Positions 10,351 through 22,326 of a stretch of DNA of 64,000 nucleotides are shown here, in pieces (the stretch's first letter is position 1; each line of letters starts with the position of its first letter). This stretch comes from Lycium barbarum (taxonomy: Eukaryota; Streptophyta; Magnoliopsida; Solanales; Solanaceae). The stretch spans positions 53,900,457 to 53,964,456 of the forward strand of contig NC_083343.1 of the NCBI RefSeq assembly GCF_019175385.1. Direction: 5' to 3'. Both the position numbers and the translations under genes were made by a program. The notes below the pieces were generated by a model. That model had not been told where the DNA came from, did no database searches, and was given only the letters and a program-made list of their open reading frames with translations.

Positions 10351-13231
10351 ACCCTTGTTATATCCCGTACTTTCGCATGTTCGGGAAAATTCGAATGATT
10401 TTGATTGGCAAGGAATAAGGCCATATGTTGATTTAAATTCACATATGTGTGTGTTGTTCATGAAAAATATTGGTGTGGAAACACGGAGGAAGGCCAAGGG
10501 CAAAAATTGGAATTTTGAAACTTAGTTTCGGGAAATACAAAATGAGAATTTTCTTTATTGGGCTTAAGACAATGGAAAGAAAATTAGGCCCAAATGGCCA
10601 AGGGTGGCCAGCCAAGGAGGGTCCAACCCACTTAATTGGTCATGTGATGACCATGTGACAAACTAAGTAAGCAAACATATTATATATACAAGCTTAGCCA
10701 TTAGAAAGTTCAAGAAACAAGCCAAAGAGAGGAAATAAAACAAGGAGAGCAAGAGAGAAGGGGCATTCGGCCCCTTGCTCTCACTTTCACCCCCTTTAAA
10801 TCTTGCTTCCAAAATATTTTTCTTGTGGTATTTGCACTAATTCAAGGTCCCTCTACAACATGGTGCAATTATTTGGGAAGAAAGGGCACTAGTTTCTTCA
10901 ATGGGACAACATATTTGAGTGAAGAAGTTGAAGAGAAAAGGTAAGAATTCATTCCATATTATTAAGTTATGAAGGTTTGTTTGTGTTGTAGTATATGGAA
11001 ATGAGTAGAATTCATGAAAATATAGAAGTTTGCAAAGTGGGAGTGCATACCCATGTGTGGCCGTGTGTGTATTAATGTGTGCATGTGATGAATGGAAATT
11101 TATGTTGTATTCTAGTTGTGATAATTGTGGGAATTGCATTGAGCATGAAAGTGGAATGAATTTGAAGTGGGAAATGTGTAGGTTGGCCGTGTGATGTTGA
11201 AATTTGAATGGAAATAAATCACTTTTGTTTAATATGTTAATTTTGTTAATGTGATGCTTGCAATGTAAATGAAGATGAAATGAGATAAGTTTGCATTGAA
11301 ATGGGAAGTAGAAGTTTATGTCGTTTTATGATGATTTTATGACATTATGAAAATGGAGTTGTAAGGATACAATTATGATGATCATTGGTGGATTTGGAAG
11401 ATGGAAACATGTTATGTATATGTATGCCAAAGATTAGGAGTTTTGAATGAAATATGGTTTTGGTGGAAAATTGTATATTTTGTATATCGTGTGAATATTT
11501 TGTGAAAACGATATGAAATGCTTTTAAACTATATGGTGATGACCTTGATTAATGATGAATATGAAAATTTGAGATTAGTTTGGAAATGTGAAGTCGGAAT
11601 GAACGTTATTGCATTGTGTCGGAAAGTAGAACTAGTTGCCTTATATTTTGCTATATTGTGGTGATTGTGGACATTGTTGACGTTGTTGGGTTGTTGTTAC
11701 TACTATTTGAGCCGAGGTGATTCTCGGGGGTGCTATATTTATAGGGGAGATGCTGCCGAAATTTCGGTAGACAAAATGAAGTTAAGTGCATTCTTAAGCC
11801 TTGAAAATTCTAATTGGTAACAATGACCAATTGCAGATTTTGGACGAAACGGGAATCGAGTTTGATCGAGCGTACGAAGTAAGAAAGGTATGTAAGGCTC
11901 CCCATTCCTTCTTTTGGGCATGTCTTAAGTATGTTAGGTTGATATTGGAACCCCGGGAGCAATTCTACTCCTCGAAATCCGAATTAGAAAATGACTACTA
12001 TTCATTCAATCCCATTGAAGCTTAAGGACCCTATTTTGGCTAGAAAGTAACCAAACGTCCGAAACCTGTGCAAACATAGTCAGATCACTTCGAAACCTTT
12101 ATGTTTGATTCCATAGACCTCAAATGTCCGTAAGTCATGTCCGCCACCTCGACTTGACCCGAGGTGGGCCCGCTAAGTCCGAAACCTTTTCGTTTGCCCT
12201 ATAAGATTCACTTTGGCATAACGCCGGTAAAGGACTTTTGTTTATGAATTTGACTATCATAAAATAATGTTTTGGTCGCCACGATATCTTAAACTATATT
12301 TTGAACCACAACGACCATTTTGGAAATATTTTTGTGAAATGAACCCCGTTGATTAATTATCCGAATTATTTTGACTATTGGGCCAACCTATGATTTTATC
12401 AAGCTTATAAAAAAAAAAGGAACGGTATTTCGACATTCTAAATTACATTTTGAAATATAAACATAATTTTGGGAGAACTTTTGTGAAATAAACCCCGTGT
12501 TGACCACTTGTTCAGAGTAGTTGGATTAACGGGCCGACACATGACTATATTGGGCCCTATTGCTATTCCGATCCGTAAGTTGCATTAGTCGTTCATGACT
12601 CCGCTCGTGCCCATTAATTTGATATCGCTCATAGGTCCCTGGGCCGGTTATTGATCGCACGAATCATGACAATCCGACCGTATGCCCTCCTATTGATACG
12701 AGTATCCGAGTATAGGTGTTCCGATACAGGCACTCCGTTAGAGCTATTTTGATATGAGTATTCGGATATGAACATCTTGATCGAGTAATCCGTTACGAAT
12801 ATTCTGATAGTATGTTGAATCACTCTCACAAGCCTTATAAAATGCTTGGACATATAAAATGACTCCAGACGTTATGTGCTGATACATTCCATCGTGCCAT
12901 CCGAAAAGTTATGTATGTGCCTTATGACTACTGTCCGATTCCTTGAACTGCTTCGTCGATCGAAATCCGTTTTGAAACGTTCGTAACGATTTTGTGGTAA
13001 ACGTGTCCGTAAATATCACGTATCAATTCTGATCGTTCTGAATTACGTCTATAATCCTCAAATGTCAATAAGTGTTTGTATCTATCGAGTCTGAAAATAT
13101 GTGTATCTGGTCTCTCACTACTCCGTTCGTGCAAGCCCTACCATGTCTATTCACTGAGCTGGACCAAGCTATGCTGTCGTGCGCTATTTCCCTATGTTGC
13201 CTATGGTGTGCTGAAATAAAACCGTGAGGGG

Positions 13232-13540
13232 TGGTCTGGGCTGAGCTCGATCCCCAAAGCGGATAGTATCTGCGCTGTGTGATTTGATACCAGGCAGACG
13301 CGTTGGGAGTGTACTGGGCGGAGCTCGAGCTCCCGAGACTGGTCCGTGACCCGTGTACTAGGCAGAGCTCGAGCGGGAAAAATGGGCAGTTTCTGCATGG
13401 GATGACCACTGTACTGGGCCGAGCTCGAGGTGGCATACCCCTTGTAGACGCGTATTCTGATATGAGCTGATATGATTTGATACGATATGTTTGTGTATGG
13501 TGTGACCACTGTACTGGGCTGAGCTCGAGGTGGCACACTC
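13232..13540 (+). repeat. Degenerate GAGCTCGAG repeats in S1
   Basis: Five spaced copies of a CTGGGC-GAGCTCGAG core, at about 13236, 13314, 13354, 13415 and 13511. The last two also share the flanks GACCACTGTA and GTGGCA. Confidence 0.8.
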
Positions 13541-13635
13541 TTTGTAAACATCATATGATTCACAGGTGGCAACATCTGATCCGATACGCTATGGCATTCT
13601 GATATGGCATATGACTCTATATAACTCTGGATTAT

Positions 13636-13810
13636 GATTCTGTTTATCCGCCTGAAATCTGATTCTGTCTGTCCATCTGAAATGTGATTCTGTCTATCCG
13701 TCGGGAATCTGATTCTTCCTGTTCGTCTGAAATATGATTCTATCTGCCCGTCTGGAGTATGATTTTGTCTGTCCGTCTGGATTTTGATTCTGTCCGTTAC
13801 GCCTCGGTCT
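13636..13810 (+). repeat. 25-bp minisatellite, seven units, in S1
   Basis: Units start with GATTCT (or GATTTT) at 13636, 13661, 13686, 13711, 13736, 13761 and 13786, exactly 25 bp apart, with a consensus GATTCTGTCTGTCCGTCTGA plus five bases. More decayed copies continue to about 13930. Confidence 0.9.
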
Positions 13811-14155
13811 GCCCGATACGATTATGATTCTATTCGTACATTTTGGTCTGTCTGATAAGATTATGGTTCTGTCCGCTACCCTTCTGTCTGTCCGGCTAAA
13901 TTACGTTCCTGTATGTTGTACTTCGGGTAGTCTGATCCGGACCACGACTCAGTCTGTTCCGTTCTGTACCTCTGTCTCTGATTACGATGGTATCAGTTAC
14001 ATCTGTTCCCCAACTTTGTGCGATGATTCTGTCAGTTAAACTCGGTATGTCTGTCTTGGATTTGGATTCGATTATGCCTGTTATATGTTTGTATATATTT
14101 CTGTGCTTCTGGTCCGGGCTATTATTATATTTGTGATATTTTTGCTTTACATACT

Positions 14156-14212
14156 CGGTACACTTTCGCACTGACCCCCTGTTCTTTGGGGGCTGCGTTT
14201 CATGCCACGCAG
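14156..14212 (+). promoter_or_regulatory. Triple stem-loop in S1
   Basis: Stem 1 CGGTAC/GCACTG (14156-14173), stem 2 CCCCC/GGGGG (14175-14192), stem 3 CTGCG/CGCAG (14193-14212, loop TTTCATGCCA). About 395 nt before the LTR end, as in the other families. Confidence 0.6.
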
Positions 14213-14647
14213 GTACTCCCAGATGAGCTAAAGTTATTACAGAAGATGATCCAGCGGGGTCAGCAAACTCCATTTGCTTCTGGAGTGCTGCCGAGTCAGA
14301 GTCCGTATGTTATGGTTCTGGATTATGTTAGAGACTTTGCAGACAGTGTCGTGAGTATTGGTTGTTTGTATGTAAGCGGCTCCATCGGCCGATATGTAGG
14401 TCTGAGTTATGTACTGGATTCTGTATGATTATATGCATTTGTTCGATTTGAAAGAATATTTCTGAAAAAAAGAAATACTATGCATTTTACCTTATCCGAT
14501 TTAGAAAGTTCGATGTGATTTTCTGTGTAGCAGGAGTCTGAGGGTTCGCTCGGCCCTAAGTAAGGGTCGGGTGCCCATCACACCCTCGAAATGTCGGGGT
14601 GTGACAACCCTACTAGACACGGTCTGTAGACACTCCAAGGATAAACC

Positions 14648-14659
14648 GCTCTGATACCA
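14648..14659 (-). other. TE2 primer-binding site
   Basis: The minus strand reads TGGTATCAGAGC, four bases from the LTR that starts at 14664. Confidence 0.9.
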
Positions 14660-14663
14660 CTTT

Positions 14664-14894
14664 TGTAACGACCCAACCCCGTAGGCCGTGAATGGTGCCC
14701 GGGCTGGACACCTGTATACACACCTGTTAGCTACATGATCAATCCACAACAAACATAACATGGAACTTATAAAGACCAAAACATAGTCTCGGGCTGTCAC
14801 ATAAATGTATATATATGTCCCGCAACCCGTCTCCTGAGGAGTCACAACTATCAACAGATAACGCAGTACATAAGTCGACAAGGCTGTCATAATA
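14664..14894 (-). repeat. TE2 5' LTR, first segment
   Basis: Starts TGTAACGACCCAACCCCG and is cut at 14894 by TE3. It continues at 22327; without the insertion the sequence reads GTCATAATATGTGGG. The TE3 target duplication TAATA is at 14890-14894 and 22322-22326. Confidence 0.85.
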
Positions 14895-15266
14895 TGTCAC
14901 GACCCGACCAGGGGCCGTGACGAGTACCCGATACTTGTACCGAGCACCCCTTAGCTATCCTGTATAAACAGTGCCATATATTTTTTTTTTCTAAACATCA
15001 ACATTTGCAGTAAACTTTCTAATATCGCGTTACACCAGAACGCGAACCATTCGGAATAAAATACATTAAACTGTACATAGCTGACTGTGTATATCTGTCA
15101 ACGAGCCTCTAGACATAGTACATTTATACAGAGAAAGGGCCGAGTACTATCGCGCCCGAAAATACATACACAAAATAGTACCGATGAAATAAGGCTCCGG
15201 AACAACTGGAGCGCTATCGAATGCTGCTGATAGGGCGCTAGGAATCTGGTCCGTATACCTGCTGAC

Positions 15267-15324
15267 CTGCGCGGCATGAAACGCAGCGTCCACAAGAAGG
15301 GACGTCAGTACGAATAATGTACCG
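15267..15324 (-). promoter_or_regulatory. Triple stem-loop in TE3 3' LTR (compensated stem 2)
   Basis: Element strand: stem 1 CGGTAC/GTACTG, stem 2 CGTCC/GGACG, stem 3 CTGCG/CGCAG. Stem 2 is CCCCC/GGGGG in the other families; two base pairs have changed on both sides and pairing is kept. The second copy is at 20192-20249. Confidence 0.65.
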
Positions 15325-15537
15325 AGTATGTAAGGTATGGAAAACAATGCAAGCAGTAACATAAAGTATGATCAATAATAATATCACGGAGCCATAGGGC
15401 GTATAACGAGGCAAGAACGTAACCTGTACATAGGAAGTCCCCTCTTTAGGCCGGCTGTCATGTAGGCTTGTCTTTTTATCTTTGAAACGTTTCTTTTCAT
15501 GGGCATAGTAGTCAACATTTTTATATTATTTATTCTC

Positions 15538-15725
15538 GTGTACAGAAAACAGTACATTTCAGTAACGGTATCTTTTGCTCACATTTACAGACGCCGAATA
15601 CAATCGGCTCTCCCAACCCCCTCGGTGTCCCTTATTCATGTATACAGAAAACAGTACAATTCAATAGACGGTAGCTTTCATTTACATTTACAGACGCCGA
15701 ATACAATCGGCTCTCCCAACCCCCT
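15538..15725 (+). repeat. 102-bp tandem duplication in the TE3 LTR
   Basis: Two copies beginning GTGTACAGAAAACAGTAC (15538) and GTATACAGAAAACAGTAC (15640), each ending in the same GACGCCGAATACAATCGGCT and CTCCCAACCCCCTC. Repeated in the other LTR from 20463. Confidence 0.85.
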
Positions 15726-16073
15726 CCCCAACGATGACCCAACATATTACATCACATATGTATCACACATTATATATATATATATATATATATATACAGA
15801 CGCCGCGTACGGCTCATCCCATATCCCGCGTCCGGGCATCCCGCGTCCAGGATGGAATCCAGCTGAATCAGGTGGTGATATAACAGTGGCCCTTCCCTTT
15901 TTCCCCACATACACATACATATACATTTACTCATCTTTTATGCATATACATGTCTTATATACATTTACTTTACCATATATATATACATACCCATACACGT
16001 ATACCCGTTTTATGTACCTATATCATATAAGCACACAAGAGAGCCAAGGAAAATCATGTATCCATCGGAGTGA

Positions 16074-16095
16074 CATAAGGTCGGAGACCTCCGAT
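16074..16095 (-). promoter_or_regulatory. ATCGGAG/CTCCGAT stem with TGACATAAGGTC loop
   Basis: A 7-bp inverted repeat with a loop that holds TGACATAAGGTC. The TGACGT version of this loop is in TE4, TE5 and TE7. The second TE3 copy is at 20999-21020. Confidence 0.55.
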
Positions 16096-17396
16096 TACAT
16101 TACGGAATGCTAGTGATAGCTTCGTCTCACCTTGAAGGAACAAGTATTTTAAGGCGAGACTATCAACGGAGAATAGTGTTACAGTAACCGAAAACGAAAT
16201 CTTAAGCATTTTAGATGACAGTCATAGGTTTTGGAATCTTAGAAAATAAAGTTATAGCTAGAAAATATAAATATGATTCAAAAATTAGTTTATCGCTTTC
16301 ATGTTTATATTAGGTGCTTGGCTTAGCCGTAGAGTCGTTCCGGTCATACTTATCATAGCTACATTCTCTTGTCCGACATTGTCATTATCATTATCATCAT
16401 AGAAACACTCCCGCTGGAGTAGTCATAGCACTTATCACTTGGTGACGAAATCGGGATCAAAGGCCCCCTTTTGATTCACTTCAAGTACGTTAACCAAGAT
16501 TATAGGAAAATCCGAGAGTAACGGGCCCACCTCGGGCCGGACGAGGTAGCGTATACAATTTACCCATATTACGTGTCATAGCGTTACTTGTATGAGTCTT
16601 AGGGTAATTGGGTCCCACTTAGGCAAGTTATAGGGGTCTAGAAGGTCTTTTCATCATTTTGCACACTTTTTACTTCAATTCAATTGAACGAAAAGTTGAA
16701 AACTTTAGGTGCGGATTCCGGGGATTAGGGTTGTCCCCGAGACTCGTACCCGACTTCTTTTAGTCAAGACATGCCATAGAAATAAGGGTGAAGCCTTACA
16801 TACCTCTTTCCGCTCCTTTAGCTACTCCAAATTCGAGTCACAATCTCGTCAAAATCTTTCTTCTTCAACTTCTCACTTGCCTATCTTTTGGCAACTTGTA
16901 GGATTATGAGTTGTTCTTGCTCCAACAACAACTCCACCTTGTTAAGCACCTTTAGCTTGGTAGGAAATGATTTTTGGAAGAATTGTATCAATTTTCCTTG
17001 GGAAATTTTACTATGGCCGAAATGCCTTAGGGTTTTCTCCTTCTTTCTTTGTTCTTTTGTTGAAATTTCTAGAAATTGTTATGATAAAGATGACTTGGTC
17101 ATCTTATTTAACTACATACTTTGACCCACTTTGGGCCTAGCCCATGGGTATGGCCGGTTGGGCCTATGATTTTGTCTTAAAAATTTAATTCAAGCCCACT
17201 TGATTTTTTAGCTAGTTTATGTAATTCATGAAGCATTTTTCCAATTTCCAAATTTGCCCTTCGCCATTCTCCATATTTCCACTTCAAAATTTTTATAAAC
17301 AACTTGTACACCAAACAAGATCAAACTTATAATCTTGCTCTTAATCTCCCGCAATTACCTTAAATTATCCGAATGCGAAAAATGCGGGATATAACA

Positions 17397-17432
17397 TCCT
17401 CCCCCCCTTTAGAACATTCGTCCTCGAATGTT
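17397..17432 (-). promoter_or_regulatory. TE3 polypurine tract and 20-nt palindrome
   Basis: Element strand AAAGGGGGGGAGGA at 17397-17410, touching the LTR. The palindrome AACATTCG-AGGA-CGAATGTT is at 17413-17432. Confidence 0.88.
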
Positions 17433-18187
17433 AAACTAGCCTCATAGCGTATTGTAATACTTCGGGGAGGTCTCCTCTGTAGATACCTCATGTCACTTAG
17501 CATATTCATCTTAGGAGCTAAGGTTGCCTCTTGCGATCTTCACGGTTATAATCCCTTTTTCGTGGCATCCGCCGCGTCTATCCCCTTACTAGACACGTTC
17601 CCGTACATCGCCACATTAGGGATTCCTTACCTTAGTTAGTGTGGACTCAATATTGGTCCCACCCTGTGACATCTGTACTTTTTCTCCTTTGTTCCCAAAG
17701 CTTTCCGTTGTCACGACTTCCCTTTTTCTGTTAGTGTAGTCCGGTTCGGACAATGTGACTCGTGTGGGGTTTCTAACCATTTTCCACACCCCAATTTACA
17801 CTGGGCTGCCTACTTTTACACTCATCTCTTGTTTTCGCATTTACAAAATTTTCAGCATATTTCCCAGGGGGTCACCCATCATGGGATTACTCCCACCTGA
17901 GCACGCTTAACCCTGGAACTTTAATGCATTTCGAGGTCTCGGTGTCAATATTTTTACCTCCGCTTCCCCGTACTACTTATGTCGCATTATATGGAACGAG
18001 TTGGGGTCTCGGCAGTTTTCGAAACGTCCGCGTAACACGTCTTTTCCTTTATTTACAGTTCGGACCTTTCCAATTTCCAGTATTCGCCTTTTACCTATGC
18101 GTATGGCCACTTTTCGTCCAGATTTCCAAATTCTTAATGTGTTCAGTAATACAGAGGACAGTATAGGAAAAATAAAATTCGAGTTAA
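17433..18187 (-). other. TE3 non-coding interior between gag and polypurine tract
   Basis: No coding domain. Pyrimidine-rich on the plus strand up to about 17850, then the 5S-derived block, then a stretch (18000-18060) that resembles the TE1 and TE5 modules, including AACGTCCGCGTAACACGTC. The plus-strand frames at 17924-18558 are shadows. Confidence 0.65.
17858..17961 (-). pseudogene. 5S rRNA-derived block inside TE3
   Basis: Minus strand: box A core GTTAAGCGTGCT and box C core GATGGGTGACCCCCTGGGAA are identical to those in TE1 and TE5, spaced as in plant 5S rRNA with no gap. The 5' third of the gene (plus 17935-17961) is hard to recognise. A TTTT run follows shortly after on the element strand. 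Confidence 0.75.
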
Positions 18188-19606
18188 TTAACACACGTCT
18201 ATTACAGAAAATACTGAAAAAGTACCTGTGGCCGCGTCTGCAGAAGGCTCAGGATCCTGTCGTCCTGTCAATGCATATAAGCGGTGCGGAGGACCGGCTG
18301 AACTGGGTGCTCCTCCCCTACCTCGGCCGCGCCCCGCTGGAGCCTGGGAAGTCTGTCCACGAGGGCGCACGGTCGACGATGAACCGATCGCTGATCCGGC
18401 TAGCTGAGTTTGGCCTCCTTCACCCTTTAGTGGGCAATCACGTACAAAATGGTCAGTCCGTCCACAGGCAAAACAACCACCGGTGTCTAGGTAGCACTGC
18501 CCAGAGTGTGGCTTGCCACACCGAGCACATCGTGGTGGGGGAAGCCCCGTCCTGCTAGAATCGGCTCTGTACTGGAGTCTTGAAGCCTTAGAGCCTTATC
18601 CTGTTCCTGAATTGGTAGGTCGGTCAAATCCCCATTCCGCAAATCGAGGAGGTGCACTGGCCGCTGGTTGGCCCGAATACCCAGATTGCTCTTGTGCCTG
18701 CCCCCCTCTATACTCGCTCCTACCCCTGGAAAATCTGCCTCTTTTTCTGGAACCCCTATCTGGATAGCTCTCCTCTCTCCGTGTCTGATACTGCTCTTCC
18801 AGATTTTGGGCGTGGGCCTGGATGCGGGTAATAGTCATCCCGTCTTGGAGTGAGGCCGTCAAACACTCCTTAACCAAATGTGGCCCTAGCCCACTTACAA
18901 ACCGGTGCACATGGTCTCCCCTATCGGCTATCAGGGCGGGGGCATACCTGGCTAGCGAGTTGAAACGAAGACTGTATTCCCGAACGCTCATATTTCCCTG
19001 TCTCAGGTTCAAGAACATATCGGCTCGAGCCCGTCGAACCTCTGGCGGTAGGAAATGTCGTAGGAAAGCCTCAGCGAACTCCTGCCAAACCGGAGGGGGT
19101 GCATTTGCTCCCCTCGATGATATCCAGTTACCGTACCACAGAACTGCCACATCCCGCAGCCTGTATGAAGCCAACTCTACGGACTCCGTATCCGAAGCAT
19201 GTATGATCCTCAGAGTCCTCAGCATCTCGTCTATAAAACCCTGCGGGTCCTCCTCTGGCTTCGATCCATAGAACTCTGGCGGCTTCAGGGTAATAAAGTC
19301 TCGGGCCCTTGCGCTTACCGCCCTGTCGCCTGTGTCCACATCTTGCCGCTGAGCTTGTGCGGCGACTAGCTGGGTCAATAACTGGATGGCCTCTGCTATC
19401 TGCTGGCCCAGAGCTGCTGGCGGTGGAACTGGAGGTGCGGGGGCTGGAGCTGGAGCTCTTCCCTGCTCTGCCGGTGCAGGGGGTGCAGGAACAGTCTGAG
19501 GGGGAGCCTCATTATGAGATTCTTCTTCTTCTAGCTCCCGTTCAACTCTGCTGGCCACCACCCTCTTGGCTTTCTCGGCCATCGTAGCCTTTTTCTTCGG
19601 CGGCAT
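18188..19606 (-). pseudogene. gag: TE3 gag with both zinc knuckles and one nonsense codon
   Basis: One frame from the MPPKKKATMAEKAK start at 19606 to a TAA at 18188, about 472 codons. It is interrupted by a single TAA at 18596-18598, where homologues suggest CAA (Gln). Order: charged and Pro/Ala-rich N-terminus, capsid domain (PPEFYGSKPEEDPQGFID, then LASYRLRDVAVLWYGNW), RG/SY-rich linker, short knuckle CARCGKPHSGQC and canonical knuckle CFACGRTDHFVRDC, and an RGRGRGG tail. The frame stops just before the place where protease begins in TE6, so this element never kept its own pol. The nonsense codon would remove both knuckles. It may postdate insertion, or the element may package with gag supplied in trans. 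Confidence 0.92.
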
Positions 19607-19720
19607 TACTGAAACCATAACATCGATTTTAGAAAAGGAGCATGGAAGCCTGGTAACATAGCTCTATCGCACAATTTCGGAATACAAAGAAGGTCACATT
19701 TCCTAAATGCCCTGTAGCCT

Positions 19721-19760
19721 CCTGTCTATAAGTATGGCGCGCTACACACCCATAGACAAG
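19721..19760 (-). promoter_or_regulatory. TE3 leader hairpin with palindromic loop (GCGCGC)
   Basis: Element strand: outer stem CTTGTCTAT/ATAGACAGG, inner stem GGTGTG/CATACT (with G-U pairs), 8-nt loop TA-GCGCGC (hexamer 19737-19742). The outer stem has C-G where other elements have T-A, a compensatory change. Confidence 0.7.
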
Positions 19761-19803
19761 ACTCTACCGGACACGGCTCGTAGACAAACCCTAGGAACGA
19801 ACT

Positions 19804-19815
19804 GCTCTGATACCA
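19804..19815 (-). other. TE3 primer-binding site
   Basis: The minus strand reads TGGTATCAGAGC, four bases from the LTR at 19820. Confidence 0.92.
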
Positions 19816-19819
19816 CTTC

Positions 19820-22321
19820 TGTCACGACCCGACCAGGGGCCGTGACGAGTACCCGATACTTGTACCGAGCACCCCTTAGCTATCCTGTATAAACAGTGCC
19901 ATATATTTTTTTTTTCTAAACATCAACATTTGCAGTAAACTTTCTAATATCGCGTTACACCAGAACGCGAACCATTCGGAATAAAATACATTAAACTGTA
20001 CATAGCTGACTGTGTATATCTGTCAACGAGCCTCTAGACATAGTACATTTATACAGAGAAAGGGCCGAGTACTATCGCGCCCGAAAATACATACACAAAA
20101 TAGTACCGATGAAATAAGGCTCCGGAACAACTGGAGCGCTATCGAATGCTGCTGATAGGGCGCTAGGAATCTGGTCCGTATACCTGCTGACCTGCGCGGC
20201 ATGAAACGCAGCGTCCACAAGAAGGGACGTCAGTACGAATAATGTACCGAGTATGTAAGGTATGGAAAACAATGCAAGCAGTAACATAAAGTATGATCAA
20301 TAATAATATCACGGAGCCATAGGGCGTATAACGAGGCAAGAACGTAACCTGTACATAGGAAGTCCCCTCTTTAGGCCGGCTGTCATGTAGGCTTGTCTTT
20401 TTATCTTTGAAACGTTTCTTTTCATGGGCATAGTAGTCAACATTTTTATATTATTTATTCTCGTGTACAGAAAACAGTACATTTCAGTAACGGTATCTTT
20501 TGCTCACATTTACAGACGCCGAATACAATCGGCTCTCCCAACCCCCTCGGTGTCCCTTATTCATGTATACAGAAAACAGTACAATTCAATAGACGGTAGC
20601 TTTCATTTACATTTACAGACGCCGAATACAATCGGCTCTCCCAACCCCCTCCCCAACGATGACCCAACATATTACATCACATATGTATCACACATTATAT
20701 ATATATATATATATATATATACAGACGCCGCGTACGGCTCATCCCATATCCCGCGTCCGGGCATCCCGCGTCCAGGATGGAATCCAGCTGAATCAGGTGG
20801 TGATATAACAGTGGCCCTTCCCTTTTTCCCCACATACACATACATATACATTTACTCATCTTTTATGCATATACATGTCTTATATACATTTACTTTACCA
20901 TATATATATACATACCCATACACGTATACCCGTTTTATGTACCTATATCATATAAACACACAAGAGAGCCAAGGAAAATCATGTATCCATCGGAGTGACA
21001 TAAGGTCGGAGACCTCCGATTACATTACGGAATGCTAGTGATAGCTTCGTCTCACCTTGAAGGAACAAGTATTTTAAGGCGAGACTATCAACGGAGAATA
21101 GTGTTACAGTAACCGAAAACGAAATCTTAAGCCTTTTAGATGACAGTCATAGGTTTTGGAATCTTAGAAAATAAAGTTATAGCTAGAAAATATAAATATG
21201 ATTCAAAAATTAGTTTATCGCTTTCATGTTTATATTAGGTGCTTGGCTTAGCCGTAGAGTCGTTCCGGTCATACTTATCATAGCTACATTCTCTTGTCCG
21301 ACATTGTCATTATCATTATCATCATAGAAACACTCCCGCTGGAGTAGTCATAGCACTTATCACTTGGTGACGAAATCGGGATCAAAGGCCCCCTTTTGAT
21401 TCACTTCAAGTACGTTAACCAAGATTATAGGAAAATCCGAGAGTAACGGGCCCACCTCGGGCCGGACGAGGTAGCGTATACAATTTACCCATATTACGTG
21501 TCATAGCGTTACTTGTATGAGTCTTAGGGTAATTGGGTCCCACTTAGGCAAGTTATAGGGGTCTAGAAGGTCTTTTCATCATTTTGCACACTTTTTACTT
21601 CAATTCAATTGAACGAAAAGTTGAAAACTTTAGGTGCGGATTCCGGGGATTAGGGTTGTCCCCGAGACTCGTACCCGACTTCTTTTAGTCAAGACATGCC
21701 ATAGAAAGAAGGGTGAAGCCTTACATACCTCTTTCCGCTCCTTTAGCTACTCCAAATTCGAGTCACAATCTCGTCAAAATCTTTCTTCTTCAACTTCTCA
21801 CTTGCCTATCTTTTGGCAACTTGTAGGATTATGAGTTGTTCTTGCTCCAACAACAACTCCACCTTGTTAAGCACCTTTAGCTTGGTAGGAAATGATTTTT
21901 GGAAGAATTGTATCAATTTTCCTTGGGAAATTTTACTATGGCCGAAATGCCTTAGGGTTTTCTCCTTCTTTCTTTGTTCTTTTCTTGAAATTTCTAGAAA
22001 TTGTTACGATAAAGATGACTTGGTCATCTTATTTAACTACATACTTTGACCCACTTTGGGCCTAGCCCATGGGTATGGCCGGTTGGGCCTATGATTTTGT
22101 CTTAAAAATTTAATTCAAGCCCACTTGATATTTTAGCTAGTTTATGTAATTCATGAAGCATTTTTCCAATTTCCAAATTTGCCCTTCGCCATTCTCCATA
22201 TTTCCACTTCAAAATTTTTATAAACAACTTGTACACCAAACAAGATCAAACTTATAATCTTGCTCTTAATCTCCCGCAATTACCTTAAATTATCCGAATG
22301 CGAAAAATGCAGGATATAACA
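19820..22321 (-). repeat. TE3 5' LTR
   Basis: Same length (2502 bp) and layout as 14895-17396, offset 4925, with only about seven base differences noticed. It carries copies of the triple stem (20192-20249), the tandem duplication (from 20463) and the stems at 20999-21020 and 21051-21083. The frames in it duplicate those of the other LTR and are not genes. Confidence 0.95.
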
Positions 22322-22326
22322 TAATA

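Larger units (their letters stand above)
10356..14606 (+). mobile_element. S1: solo LTR, 4251 bp, target duplication ACCCT
   Basis: Starts TGTTATATCCCG and ends ..GGGTGTGACA, flanked by ACCCT at 10351-10355 and 14607-14611. Removing it rejoins the TE2 leader exactly as in TE6. It runs opposite to its host. No second LTR, primer site, polypurine tract or coding domain is present, so it is a recombination-derived solo LTR. Its family shares motifs with the other LTRs (TCTCACTACTCCGTTCGTG near 13115, triple stem at 14156-14212). Small frames inside, such as 13065-13538 and 13896-14273, have no domain and overlap repeats. Confidence 0.93.
14895..17396 (-). repeat. TE3 3' LTR
   Basis: TGTCACGACCCGACC...GGATATAACA. 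Includes a ~102-bp tandem duplication (15538-15725), a TA microsatellite (about 15773-15795), the ATCGGAG/CTCCGAT stem (16074-16095), a CTCACCTT/AAGGCGAG inverted repeat (16126-16158) and the triple stem (15267-15324). The 204-aa frame at 15499-16113 comes from these simple repeats and is not a gene. Confidence 0.95.
14895..22321 (-). mobile_element. TE3: young gag-only non-autonomous element (TR-GAG type), target duplication TAATA
   Basis: Two 2502-bp LTRs (14895-17396 and 19820-22321) in which I noticed only about seven single-base differences. Flanked by TAATA at 14890-14894 and 22322-22326. The 2.4-kb interior holds, on the minus strand, primer site, leader hairpin, gag, a 5S-derived block and polypurine tract. 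There is no protease, RT, RNase H or integrase. Non-autonomous elements that keep only gag are known in plants as TR-GAG. The near-identical LTRs mean recent movement, which must have used another element's pol. The gag carries one stop. Confidence 0.93.

Noticed and set aside
15499..16113. 204-aa open frame, repeated almost unchanged at 20424-21038
   Set aside because: It lies wholly in the TE3 LTR, is rich in Tyr-Ile runs produced by TA repeats, and its conservation is that of two young LTRs, not of a protein.
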